A stretch of DNA of 64,000 nt. Source: Prevotella sp. (GTDB lineage: Bacteria > Bacteroidota > Bacteroidia > Bacteroidales > Bacteroidaceae). The notes below the pieces were generated by a model. That model ran no database searches and was not told where the DNA came from. It saw nothing but the letters and a program-made list of their open reading frames with translations. The stretch lies in contig JAFVFY010000003.1 in NCBI GenBank assembly GCA_017475265.1, forward strand, positions 1-64,000. Reading direction: 5' to 3'. Shown here piece after piece: positions 18,801 to 25,403 of this stretch. How positions within the stretch are numbered: the first letter of the stretch is position 1; each line of letters opens with the position of its first letter. Made by a program: the position numbers and the translations under genes.

Positions 18801-19585
18801 AGCGCGTAGTTCGTAGAGAACTCGCTGCTTGCAACGGTCTTAGTGACATACTCCACACCGCCCTTGCGTATCTTGGCGCGAAGTTCGCAAGGCACGTTCA
18901 CGTCAAGGGTCAGGGGCACGTTCCAAGTACCATCGCCTTTCCTGTAGGCCGTGGCCCACCAAGTATTGTTCTGCACACCCAGCCCGAGGTTAGCCCTCAC
19001 CACAGAGTAGCGCGACGATGTGCGGCGGTCGCCAGTCTCGTTGCTTGCCACGAACACAAAGCTTGCGCCGTCGGCCACATACGGGGTGACGTTCACCTCA
19101 AAGTCGTCGTTGGCAGGGAACATGCCCAGCTCCGTTGTCGTGGTGGTGCCGTTAAGGCTCACCTGAATGGCCAGGTTGATGTTCACGTCATGCGGCGTCT
19201 CGCTGCCGTCGGTGTTCACGTCCATGGAACGCACGAACAGCGGGAACATATACGCATTGTTGCCGTTGATATACACATTCCCCTCATACTGCTTCATGAA
19301 GCGGAACTCCACGTTAGTACCCGCGAGGCTGTCCTGGTGCAGCAGCTTCGACGTGTCGCCTTGGTCGTAGGCATCGGCATCCTCCACGCTGCGGAAATAC
19401 TGCAAGTAACCACTTGCCACGCGGGAGTAACCGTAGCTCTTCTGCAACTCACCCTTGACAAAGTTCTGGACGCTCTCGCCTGAGAACCGCTTGTGCTGGT
19501 TCGTTGGGTCGTCCATCCAGTCCGTGTTGAAGTCAGGGATGACGTTGTAGCTCAGATCAGGGTTAATCTTTCTCTTTTTTGCCAT
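12884..19585 (-). CDS. Giant phage adhesin / receptor-binding protein, DGR target
   Basis: A protein of 2233 residues. The N-terminal third is beta-rich. A LamG/concanavalin-like domain at about 500-640 contains the translated palindromic element (529-544). A middle region carries leucine-rich-like repeats (LRVLDLGNLTTLAG, LQTLVLGG), followed by Ig-like bacterial repeats with TVQSIPVTGFDISG. The last 250 residues resemble a C-type-lectin/FGE-sulfatase fold (WGLENWWGNKYEWMDGVV, SGSRLAFHG), the standard carrier of DGR variation. The protein should sit at the tail tip and bind host surface structures; the retroelement diversifies its binding face. It follows the tail tip genes and precedes the TR and RT. 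The LamG and Ig calls are from sequence appearance. Confidence 0.88.
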   Translation of the reverse strand: MAKKRKINPDLSYNVIPDFNTDWMDDPTNQHKRFSGESVQNFVKGELQKSYGYSRVASGYLQYFRSVEDADAYDQGDTSKLLHQDSLAGTNVEFRFMKQYEGNVYINGNNAYMFPLFVRSMDVNTDGSETPHDVNINLAIQVSLNGTTTTTELGMFPANDDFEVNVTPYVADGASFVFVASNETGDRRTSSRYSVVRANLGLGVQNNTWWATAYRKGDGTWNVPLTLDVNVPCELRAKIRKGGVEYVTKTVASSEFSTNYALMMGHPLDFGGVSGVYELHLELVPTDESLVGLETPELDFNIFCVAAAEANVFFLTNHVAEVLQNYANNKVLEYAVFAGSGNHTITFEAEVEGTAVTAPTTVAVVNGQVGTYYLNLELERLDNADFTTAITAHIDDGADVLDEDFTTSNSLGYAATPGATVLVKANGRSNSESGREGLVNIVTGETITPTWGNMTWSSVDGYVLRGLADRSGAIVAQSVLRLLSGETMEIPITPLAMRASEGRTLEIMFQPRNVRNYDTPIIQCLDAMAPLSAGETDENSGETDENGGGSFVGLKVTGDRITLLTTNRQNVDTQTVKYDCDEPIHLAIVVNPVYSEAGSAFAACMVFINGQRQRIFAYDRDLNVSSHLFIGSADADVDTFDIRTYDKALTHGEIETNCVNWQKSLYDKAYMKNLFNIRENGKVDINKVRAICNTFIFKSSDGLGRIPALGMSKGDKIHGTLKTYWRDTPAWNIEKELDEEGQGTTSMEYFRWNWKGEFDEPVAFDGGAHASITKICGKKNFASSMQSHKMGECETYDWLARETGAVERDAARQAIWQYPFVGFAEDGQGNLTFIGLYTIGPDKGDKNTFGFGSNTVAMEGLDNEPLSTNFRVPWNDSTVSPDQKNEKYYVCGEKAWEDSRKNANGVSSRWKPAYNITYECSQLIKPWKGATIGQTSYPATLEGLQNYGAAIGDIDTSTEEGMRQYQEAIKFEYWLSGTYELYYFNPATSGYMQSYTTAAIDLATQLCGKEYQVGTQEEGGVTVPVYLTTALLTAATDDDARNVLFKKARVNKFRKEASAHWDIINSIYHLAKVEFDGATDNKTKNTYPYLLDYTDGSLRWRWRQDDMDTVGPIENQGKDKKPYCVEFEDDYSDYGQAVRDVWNGRTNQFWHLLKEAFAEEYADFMRTRFIPAMHYGSGTDVMARIKAFFSHFYYDRAQEYFGAALYNADGIYSYDQAYLYEGSYAHKGIALEQALGDHYSAEKQWFRMRTIYMMSKYCADLFSGGNQTDVFTNRPAAGTNQYTITPAIYMYPVVQNGEQAIQGPRIWPGSNVTSWTTDPITTAGDQAFRINGMSYLRDIGNLYANTLDGPVSVNGSMLQTLLLGNHEDAQAVKSTITAVEIGNATSLRVLDLGNLTTLAGSPDLSSCVNLRTLYANGSSVAMVTLSDGGPLQTLVLGGSITSLQLLGKQMLETLTIGSTDRITQVEMQNCNAYTVSRVMSILAGIPVSRLTSVKLAFGTLASPSVVNNTDIATLIAIGAADIDVKQFSGYITKSSGSISGSTYAALEAMNITYVGDVDPEVVVGSDDVVITAGECTVFSGESATFKAQVSPPSAGTARFRLYNGNTPITEDGQGKATYNGVTLDCATGAMTTTVTATRFAVGVTAFVGSGASEVESTKVTVNVDKTVVIGGITISGTKSYSATGDNTLLLTPTNSDYTVGPSTIEIALTQGESDASSDEFLRVTQTSLAGMELKAAVLGIPSSTREYGLTVRVTDVKGNVYTDSATLTVQSIPVTGFDISGADTIREAGSEAYTIGNLQPSGYNRGIASVQVTANSALVSVSNVTTGGFTLSVAEMPAETTDVTVTVTATLTGGGNVTKTKTVQLKVGGGGGGDVIVIDESVADPATRVSGDVNGTTIQAIRDGSHRYLGKYVDDGNGGGKMLLCQLSDTDSTKFYDGTTAASLDGSMGDVWMKHPDVYIKATKEGDEVSLDISTSDNGGRLFPENDLIGVYEANYANSKLRSISGVQSTGNVSQANFHSYAAARGAGFSLVKPQHQNLMAVLFYAMYGHTNCQAICGAGTNANNKATGQTNSLGMTDTTTANGNSMSINFWGLENWWGNKYEWMDGVVINNGVWTITEDDGTTRTITAPTNSAWVYAKKFIWGDGIDVVPLASETGGSDSQGYCDGYYGTTDSSRVAQRSGGNAYTNGGVACVYAGDDSSDAGANSGSRLAFHGQIEVTTDVQAFIAATQKS
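12951..13066 (-). repeat. DGR variable repeat (VR) within the adhesin gene
   Basis: This is the mutated copy of TR. It encodes the segment starting SSRVAQRSGGNAY near the C-terminus of the 2233-residue protein. Relative to TR, 12 codons change the amino acid and 1 is silent. Most derive from template AAC codons, giving Gly, Tyr, Asp and Ser. The VR ends about 22 codons before the stop. Confidence 0.95.
17955..18000 (-). repeat. Palindromic element copy inside the adhesin reading frame
   Basis: The sense strand contains the stem CCCCGCT-CTC-AGCGGGG followed by GAAACGGACGAAAAC, and the latter is repeated once. The same hairpin-plus-ACGAAA unit otherwise lies between genes. Here it is read in frame as APLSAGETDENSGETDEN within a loop of the LamG-like domain. 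Confidence 0.75.
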
Positions 19586-19613
19586 AATTCAAAAAATAAT
19601 AGTTCATGTCTGT

Positions 19614-19644
19614 CTTTCGTTCATTATCCCGCCTGTAAGGCGGG
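19614..19644 (-). repeat. Intercistronic palindromic element, copy before the adhesin gene
   Basis: The stem CCCGCC/GGCGGG with loop TTACA (sense) lies at 19628-19644, with ACGAAAG at 19620-19614. It lies between the stop at 19651 and the start at 19585. Confidence 0.85.
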
Positions 19645-19650
19645 TCTGAT

Positions 19651-20127
19651 TCAGTCGTTACACCAGCCCTCGTCGTTGTCCCAGCCAGCATCGTTATTCC
19701 AACCTCCCATTGAAAAACATGCTACAAGGTAGTCGATAGGGCAGAAGATAGCAAAGTAACCATCGATGCCCTTACGCTTCAACGACGCATTCAGGAAGTT
19801 GGGGGCGTGGAGTATCGCCTTTGTGCCTAACCGTGCCGTCAGGTTAGCCGAAGGTCTGTTGCATGACAACTCGGCCTTGGCAAAACCCTTGTGCGACAAC
19901 TCGGCCTTGGCGCCAGCCTTCGATGATAACTTACAGTTGCCGAAGGGTATCTGTTCCGTAATCGACGCTTCGCTGTCGGACTTGCGGCTAAGAGACCCAG
20001 AGAGCCCGCTATGCTGCAGACTCCCGCTAAGCCCATCGTGGGAGAGCGAGGCTGACAACAACCCTACTGCTGTCAGCTTCGCACTTATCTTTGGCTTAGT
20101 CAGTGTTCCTTCCAAGCAGAGTGCCAT
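19651..20127 (-). CDS. Low-complexity repeat protein of the tail region, unknown
   Basis: A protein of 158 residues. The N-terminal half is built from short repeats of the type GLSASLSH, GLSGSLQH, GLSGSLSR, then KAELSHKGFAKAELSC, which suggest a regular beta-solenoid or stacked beta-strand rod. The C-terminus is unusual: GGWNNDAGWDNDEGWCND, with three GW(x)ND units. No family recognised. It lies between two tail genes, directly before the adhesin, and may connect it to the tail tip. Confidence 0.65.
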   Translation of the reverse strand: MALCLEGTLTKPKISAKLTAVGLLSASLSHDGLSGSLQHSGLSGSLSRKSDSEASITEQIPFGNCKLSSKAGAKAELSHKGFAKAELSCNRPSANLTARLGTKAILHAPNFLNASLKRKGIDGYFAIFCPIDYLVACFSMGGWNNDAGWDNDEGWCND

Positions 20128-20139
20128 AGTTCACCTTTT

Positions 20140-20763
20140 TTAATTCTCAATGACGTAAGGCACTACTCCGAGGTCTTCCCACTCATCATGGGCATCAGCC
20201 ACATAGACGTGATGGGTGAAGATGTTCACGACGGTAAGGCCATCCGACACAGCCGGGCCGTCATTCGTCCAGTTGGAACCGTTGAACTTGAAGAGGTTCT
20301 GCTCACCATTGACGACGCCGTAGACAGGGTAACTATCGTAATCAACGGATTCGTCAAGGTCCTGCTGGTCATTCACAACCTGCACAACCTCACGATCCAC
20401 GACGATGGGGGCCTGTGGGCTGTCAACGACAACCACCTGTGAGGTAAGAGGGATGATTTCCTTCATCCTTGCTTCGGTGTCCTCGTCGGTGTACTTAACC
20501 GTCAGAGTGGCACCGACATTACCGAGGTCAAGGTTTTTGGTGTCGCAGACGACATAGTAAGCATCATCGTCATCATCCTTGGGGAAGGCTTTGCCGGCCT
20601 CGCCCTTCTTCACCGAATAGTAGTTCTTAACTTGGCTGTCCTTTGTCTGGCGGGCAAAGAAGTCAACCTTGAAATCAACGTCGTTGTCTGCCAACGACAG
20701 CTCACCAAGGCCATTCACGTCGAGTTTGAACAAAAACTTCGATCCTTTTCCGATTGGTTGCAT
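20140..20763 (-). CDS. Hypothetical phage tail-region protein
   Basis: A protein of 207 residues, beta-rich and acidic, with no signal or membrane segment. The N-terminal part (SKFLFKLDVNGLGELSLADN) reads like a structural beta-sandwich. A C-terminal segment, YPVYGVVNGEQNLFKFNGSN, may be a small carbohydrate-binding or connector unit. It lies between the tail tip gene and the adhesin gene, in the position of baseplate or fibre adaptor proteins. No family recognised. Confidence 0.65.
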   Translation of the reverse strand: MQPIGKGSKFLFKLDVNGLGELSLADNDVDFKVDFFARQTKDSQVKNYYSVKKGEAGKAFPKDDDDDAYYVVCDTKNLDLGNVGATLTVKYTDEDTEARMKEIIPLTSQVVVVDSPQAPIVVDREVVQVVNDQQDLDESVDYDSYPVYGVVNGEQNLFKFNGSNWTNDGPAVSDGLTVVNIFTHHVYVADAHDEWEDLGVVPYVIEN

Positions 20764-20812
20764 AATTCTAATTTTTTAATTGTTTAACGAATAAGTTTAT
20801 TACGCTCTGGTT

Positions 20813-21073
20813 TTAGTCTTTCTTATCGAGCAGGGGCAGCAGCACACGCTTCACGATGGCCTTGAAGCCTTTCTCCACAAAGGGGCGAATCTGCTTTACC
20901 TGGACCTCGTTCAGCTCCACCTCCTTCTTATGGTAGATTTCGCGCCCAAGGTCTGCAACAGCGATGTCCTGCGCGTTCAGGTACATCATGTTACCCAAGT
21001 CCTTACTCACATCGACGGCAATCTCATTGCCCTCAATGTCCTCAATCATAATCTTTGAAAAATCAATCTTCAT
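20813..21073 (-). CDS. Small hypothetical phage protein
   Basis: A protein of 86 residues, MKIDFSKIMIEDIEGNEIAV at the start and a basic helical C-terminus (FKAIVKRVLLPLLDKKD). It has no Cys and no membrane segment. It follows the tail tip gene after a 244-bp gap and a palindromic element. The length and the sequence IEGNEIAVDVSKDLGNMMYLN suggest a phage structural or chaperone-like accessory; I cannot name a family. Confidence 0.65.
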   Translation of the reverse strand: MKIDFSKIMIEDIEGNEIAVDVSKDLGNMMYLNAQDIAVADLGREIYHKKEVELNEVQVKQIRPFVEKGFKAIVKRVLLPLLDKKD

Positions 21074-21100
21074 AGTTCTTATCTCTATTTATGAAACATT

Positions 21101-21127
21101 TTCGTCAATTTCGCGGCTGAGAGCCGG
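21101..21127 (-). repeat. Intercistronic palindromic element, short-stem copy
   Basis: The sense strand has CGGCT-CTC-AGCCG (21126-21114) followed by CGAAATTGACGAAAA. The stem is shorter than in other copies, but the downstream ACGAAA and its distance to the next start (21073) are kept. Confidence 0.65.
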
Positions 21128-21265
21128 ATGACCGTCACTATTTCTCCTTTATATATTTATTGTGTACTTCCTTTACTGAGTTCCTTTTTGCGGAAAGGAA
21201 CGAATTTTCTTTTCCTTTTTTCTCTACCTCTTATCAATCCCTATATTTCGTTTAAAAATCATGTT

Positions 21266-21319
21266 ACGTTTCTTTCACAGTAAAATACCGTTTCTTTGGG
21301 AGGGAAATACCGTTTCTTT
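21266..21319. repeat. Direct repeats of AAATACCGTTTCTTT
   Basis: Two exact 15-bp copies (21283-21297 and 21305-21319, period 22 bp) and a shorter relative TACGTTTCTTT (21266-21276) follow the end of the tail tip gene. The last copy overlaps its stop codon. Also in this 244-bp gap is a perfect stem GTTCCTTT/AAAGGAAC at 21180-21201. The spacing of about two helical turns suggests protein-binding sites. Confidence 0.6.
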
Positions 21320-24300
21320 AAGATGATGTAACGCCGCCAGTTATGATACCGCCTTTTACATATATTGTGTTTCCGCTTCCGTCAACAAAAGTGCCTGTTA
21401 CACCATAAACTTCGTTAGTACCAACCAGAATAGCAAATCGGCCTCGCACGCCAATATAGTTGATGCCCGTATTATCATTAGAACGAGACGCTATTATACG
21501 CACTGCATCCTTATCTGCTTTTGTGGTGCCAGTATCTTCATCGTCATAAACTCCCATTATTATCTTGCTTTCCCTATCATCATTGCCAGCGCCGTCACCA
21601 TAACCGCACTTCATCTTGATATAGCCAAGACTTGCTGTCCAGTCATAATTGAAGGAAAGCAGATTCAAGAAACTATTGGCGGCAAAATCATTACCCACGG
21701 CCAGCTCTTTCATCCCAAATTCAACAACATGGTTATTCGTAAGGCTGTCAGTACGTGCCGAGCGAACTGTCAGAAGGGTGTCATTTGTTTGGTCATTATA
21801 CATAACCCAAACACGTTTGCCGTCTGCGGTTATATTTCCAGTCACACCTACTGTGCCGTTAATGGTTGTGTCGGTCATAACCACACTGCCTATCCCGGTC
21901 ACTTGTAGAGCAATTTTTTCCTGACCACCATAGTTGTTCATGAATTTAATTCCGTCGCTGCTGGTCAGGTTAATCACCTTACCATTGAACTCTATCATGT
22001 CAGCACTCATCTTCGAGAAACTGTAGGGGTGTATGTCTGCTGTAGCTCCAATATAGTCGCTGCCCCCGTCGGTATATCTCCATTTGCTGCTCTGGCTGTC
22101 ATAGTACACATCTTTCCACACTCCGCCTTCCTTCACACAGTAGAGTATGCCCATAGCGAATATTGATGTGGCAAGCGTCTCGGCAAGAGAAGTATTGTTT
22201 TCAACTTTGGAAAAGAGCGTTATCAAGTTTTGGGTCGTCAGCATTCCCGATGTCTCTATCCACTGCTCCTGGGTAACATTTGCACCTCCGAAAACCACAA
22301 TCCGTATAGCGTCGCCAAGGTTCTCTATCAAGGACGTGGTACTGTTGAGAATTACAGTCCACGCCGAGCCGTCGTACATCCATGCACGGATGCCGCCTTC
22401 GATGGGTTTACCCTCGACGGTGGTCTCAAGCTTCTCTATACAGAGGTTATACTTTACAGACTGAGGATAAGAGTCTACACCAACGGCAATATTCACTTCC
22501 CTCACCTTTGCATAGACTACGGCAAAGGCAGACAGCAACTCCGTTTCTGACGAAATGTCGCTAACACCATAATACAAATTCGTACCGTCGTAATGATAAT
22601 AGTCACCCGTTGGAGAAGTGTCAGAGAACTGGAGCGTTACTCCCGTCCATTTGCTGGCAAGCGTGTCACGATGCTTCCATAGCAATGTGACCAGGGTGGA
22701 AAAGATGCCGCCGTCCCTCATGTCATCTATTTTCTCATTCACCGTCTTGATGTTGACATTCCCTCCGGCTTGCCGTATGGCCGTGGCCGATCCCTGACTT
22801 GTACCACTACTCTTGCCGCTGTTGGGTGTGCTGTTGTCGCCGCCCTCGTTGCCGTCGTGAATGTAGATGTAGGTCGTCTGGCCATCGGTTTTCGTGCTCA
22901 CCTCTTTTCCCGTGGTGCTTTCTCCACCGCTCAGGGTAAAGGCTTCTATCTTGTCAATGGCAGACTTCAACAGGCTCTTTGGCTTGAACGTGCCGTAGGT
23001 CACGGTCTTTACGCCCGTGATGACGTTCTCGCTGATACCCGTAACGATATAGCCCTTGTAAGGCTCTCCGAGACCGGGAACTGCACCGCTTCCCCCGCCA
23101 GTGATTACATCGGTAAACGTGCGCTCTTCCGTCACCGTCGGCTGCTTGCTCTCATATATCAGACGGGCACGCTCCATGCCCTTCTCCAACAATTCACGCT
23201 GGGCCACGACGCGCAGCCTGTCCTCGATGGCCACGTTCACAAGCGTTACCCAGTTGCCGGCTTGCGGACACAGACCGCCGTTGTCGAAGCCAGCAGGGAG
23301 GGTGGGAAGCTGCAGGGAACCGTCAGCCTCCAGTATGATGTAGCACTCACCAGCAACTACTTCGTGACTTCCTTCAAGGCTGTTGTTATCGCCAACCACC
23401 TTATAGGCGAAGTCGGGGCTGCGGTCTATAGTGCCAGCGGTCAGCATCGTCAACTCAAACTGCCGCCCTGTGAGTGGCCCGCTTTGGAACAGCAGCGAAA
23501 GCGGCTTGTCCTGGATGATATAGCTCTTGTCTATCTCGTAGCCTGCGCCGTCCAGTTCAAGGGTGACATACCATTTGGCGTACAACTTGTAAACGGCTTC
23601 CGCTCCATCGGTGTCCTCTGACACGGTTTCACCGTTTTTCTCCCAATGGTCAACAATCTTCTTGCCATCCTCGTCAAGGCAATAGCACAGGCAGTACTTC
23701 GCCGTGTCGATGTTCAGGTTCAGCTTCGGGTAGATGTCATCGAACACAAGGAACGTCTCAAACGGGGCCTCATTCGCCGAACTGCGCAAGTCTATCACGC
23801 TGCCGGGATAGTCCGTCTCGTCGAGGTGCAGACGCTGGGTGATGGCCGCATAGCCCTGACCTGTCGCGGTGCGCTTCGCCATGTTCTTATTGCCTCCGAG
23901 AACGACAAAGCGGTTGAAGAACTCGGTGTCGGCGTAGGCGCGTGTCTTTCCAATGACTATCTTCCGGCCTATATAGTAGGCGTGGGCTTCAGCGGCCTCG
24001 GCAATGTCATCGATCAGCTTCTTCAGGGTGCTGCCGTCAAAGGTCACATTGATGAAAGTATTGCGGAGGGCCGAAATCTCAGCCGCCGCCTCTACAGGGT
24101 CGGGGTTCTCGCTGCAAAGCACTATGCGGAATGTCTCAGGCTCATAACCATCGCGCTCATAACTTGGCAGATTCTGGGCAAGGAAAAGGTTCAACTCGTC
24201 AACGATGGTGCCAAGTGGCCCACAGAACGGAGAGGTGTAGAGGGTGCTTTCCAGCGTGCCGTCGCCAGCACCTATGTAAATCCACTCACCGCCTACATAG

Positions 24301-24896
24301 CGCCAGTATTTCCAGCCATTGGAGCTGATGCGGTAAACGTCATCCTCTCTGACAACAGTACTGCCGCCGTCGTACCACTGCTTTGTGCCACCCGTGCTAT
24401 AGACATAGCGGATATGGCTGTTATCGGCATGGTTGGAATCAGGATTCCTAACGATGGCCAAAGTACCTGTGGCATAGTTGGAGGCATCGGGCAGTTTCTC
24501 GTCGGTAGAGACCACGGCGACAACAGTTCTATTTTCAATCCCACTGTTTGGCTGCGGGTCATACAGGTATATCTTGCTGTTGACGTAGATGATGAGCTTC
24601 TTGCCGTAGTTGTTCTTTCCGAGCAGCACAGCGGGCTCAGAGAACTTCGGCGACCACATATAGAGGCCGTCGCTGCCCAGCGTGGGCACATAGTTCTCCT
24701 TCATCACGTAGCCAAGGAACATCGTGCCGCCACGAATAAGACCACCCTCCTCGCTCTTCCACGAAAGGGTAAGCCCACCGTCGGCGTTGATGTTTTCGTC
24801 GAGGGTGGCACCGCTGATGACGGTCTCGTGTGTCAGGGCATCGGTGGCACCGAGACCCTTGTCACTGAGTGCTGATAGTATATCGTTTATGCTCAT
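21318..24896 (-). CDS. Phage tail tip / tail-associated protein
   Basis: A protein of 1192 residues, third after the tape measure in the usual tail order. The N-terminal 400 residues contain FRIVLCSENPDPVEAAAEIS and RKIVIGKTRAYADTEFFNRF, resembling the hub-like first domains of tail-tip proteins (gp27/GpJ-like). A Ser/Gly-rich linker near residue 690 (NSTPNSGKSSGTSQGS) separates a C-terminal fibre-like half with beta-strand repeats such as VTGIGSVVMTDTTINGTVGV and a final glycine-rich part. It should form the central hub of the tail tip on which fibre proteins assemble. The precise family is not certain. Confidence 0.7.
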   Translation of the reverse strand: MSINDILSALSDKGLGATDALTHETVISGATLDENINADGGLTLSWKSEEGGLIRGGTMFLGYVMKENYVPTLGSDGLYMWSPKFSEPAVLLGKNNYGKKLIIYVNSKIYLYDPQPNSGIENRTVVAVVSTDEKLPDASNYATGTLAIVRNPDSNHADNSHIRYVYSTGGTKQWYDGGSTVVREDDVYRISSNGWKYWRYVGGEWIYIGAGDGTLESTLYTSPFCGPLGTIVDELNLFLAQNLPSYERDGYEPETFRIVLCSENPDPVEAAAEISALRNTFINVTFDGSTLKKLIDDIAEAAEAHAYYIGRKIVIGKTRAYADTEFFNRFVVLGGNKNMAKRTATGQGYAAITQRLHLDETDYPGSVIDLRSSANEAPFETFLVFDDIYPKLNLNIDTAKYCLCYCLDEDGKKIVDHWEKNGETVSEDTDGAEAVYKLYAKWYVTLELDGAGYEIDKSYIIQDKPLSLLFQSGPLTGRQFELTMLTAGTIDRSPDFAYKVVGDNNSLEGSHEVVAGECYIILEADGSLQLPTLPAGFDNGGLCPQAGNWVTLVNVAIEDRLRVVAQRELLEKGMERARLIYESKQPTVTEERTFTDVITGGGSGAVPGLGEPYKGYIVTGISENVITGVKTVTYGTFKPKSLLKSAIDKIEAFTLSGGESTTGKEVSTKTDGQTTYIYIHDGNEGGDNSTPNSGKSSGTSQGSATAIRQAGGNVNIKTVNEKIDDMRDGGIFSTLVTLLWKHRDTLASKWTGVTLQFSDTSPTGDYYHYDGTNLYYGVSDISSETELLSAFAVVYAKVREVNIAVGVDSYPQSVKYNLCIEKLETTVEGKPIEGGIRAWMYDGSAWTVILNSTTSLIENLGDAIRIVVFGGANVTQEQWIETSGMLTTQNLITLFSKVENNTSLAETLATSIFAMGILYCVKEGGVWKDVYYDSQSSKWRYTDGGSDYIGATADIHPYSFSKMSADMIEFNGKVINLTSSDGIKFMNNYGGQEKIALQVTGIGSVVMTDTTINGTVGVTGNITADGKRVWVMYNDQTNDTLLTVRSARTDSLTNNHVVEFGMKELAVGNDFAANSFLNLLSFNYDWTASLGYIKMKCGYGDGAGNDDRESKIIMGVYDDEDTGTTKADKDAVRIIASRSNDNTGINYIGVRGRFAILVGTNEVYGVTGTFVDGSGNTIYVKGGIITGGVTSS

Positions 24897-24908
24897 AGCT
24901 CTCTTTCG

Positions 24909-25388
24909 TTAATCACTTTGAAGCACCACGTCTCTCAGTTCCGGGTGTGGCTCTTTCAGTACCCACATGAACTTTGCCAGTTCCATGTTGAACGCCGTGA
25001 ACTGCTGGAAGTTCTGGAACAGCACGCGGTAAACCCTGTTTGGGTGGCGTTTTGTCTTTAGGCGTATGAACTCCCCCCTGTCAAGTCTCAGTACCTCATC
25101 ACAAAACAGCTCATAGCGCGTGAGGAACTGCGCTTCGTATGCTGCATAAAGATGAACCTCCAGCGACATGATGTGCTCGTCCTTCACGCCGATGGTGCTG
25201 CCGAGGTAGGACACGCCCGGCGTGATGGCGTTGCTGATGCTTACAGGCTCCTTGTTGCCCGGCTCCATGAGCAGCGGACTCATCTTTTCCAATGACAATC
25301 CGTAGCGGTCAAAAGCATCGACATAGCCATTAGCGTCCCTGCCCGTCACCGCCTTGTGCGTCTTTATAAATAATTCTCCGTGTGGCAT
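24909..25388 (-). CDS. Distal tail-like protein
   Basis: A protein of 159 residues directly downstream of the tape measure and 12 bp before the tail tip gene, the normal place of a distal tail protein. The sequence has alternating beta-strands (VSYLGSTIGV, SLEVHLYAAYEAQF, RVYRVLFQNFQQF) and no membrane segment. The start of the next gene lies within TAACGAAAGAG, that is, the ACGAAAG leader occurs here without the hairpin. Confidence 0.6.
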   Translation of the reverse strand: MPHGELFIKTHKAVTGRDANGYVDAFDRYGLSLEKMSPLLMEPGNKEPVSISNAITPGVSYLGSTIGVKDEHIMSLEVHLYAAYEAQFLTRYELFCDEVLRLDRGEFIRLKTKRHPNRVYRVLFQNFQQFTAFNMELAKFMWVLKEPHPELRDVVLQSD

Positions 25389-25403
25389 ATCTCAATCCGT
25401 TGT

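Noticed and set aside
23646-24875. Plus-strand frame of 409 codons
   Set aside because: Antisense to the tail tip gene, which has clear order and motifs.
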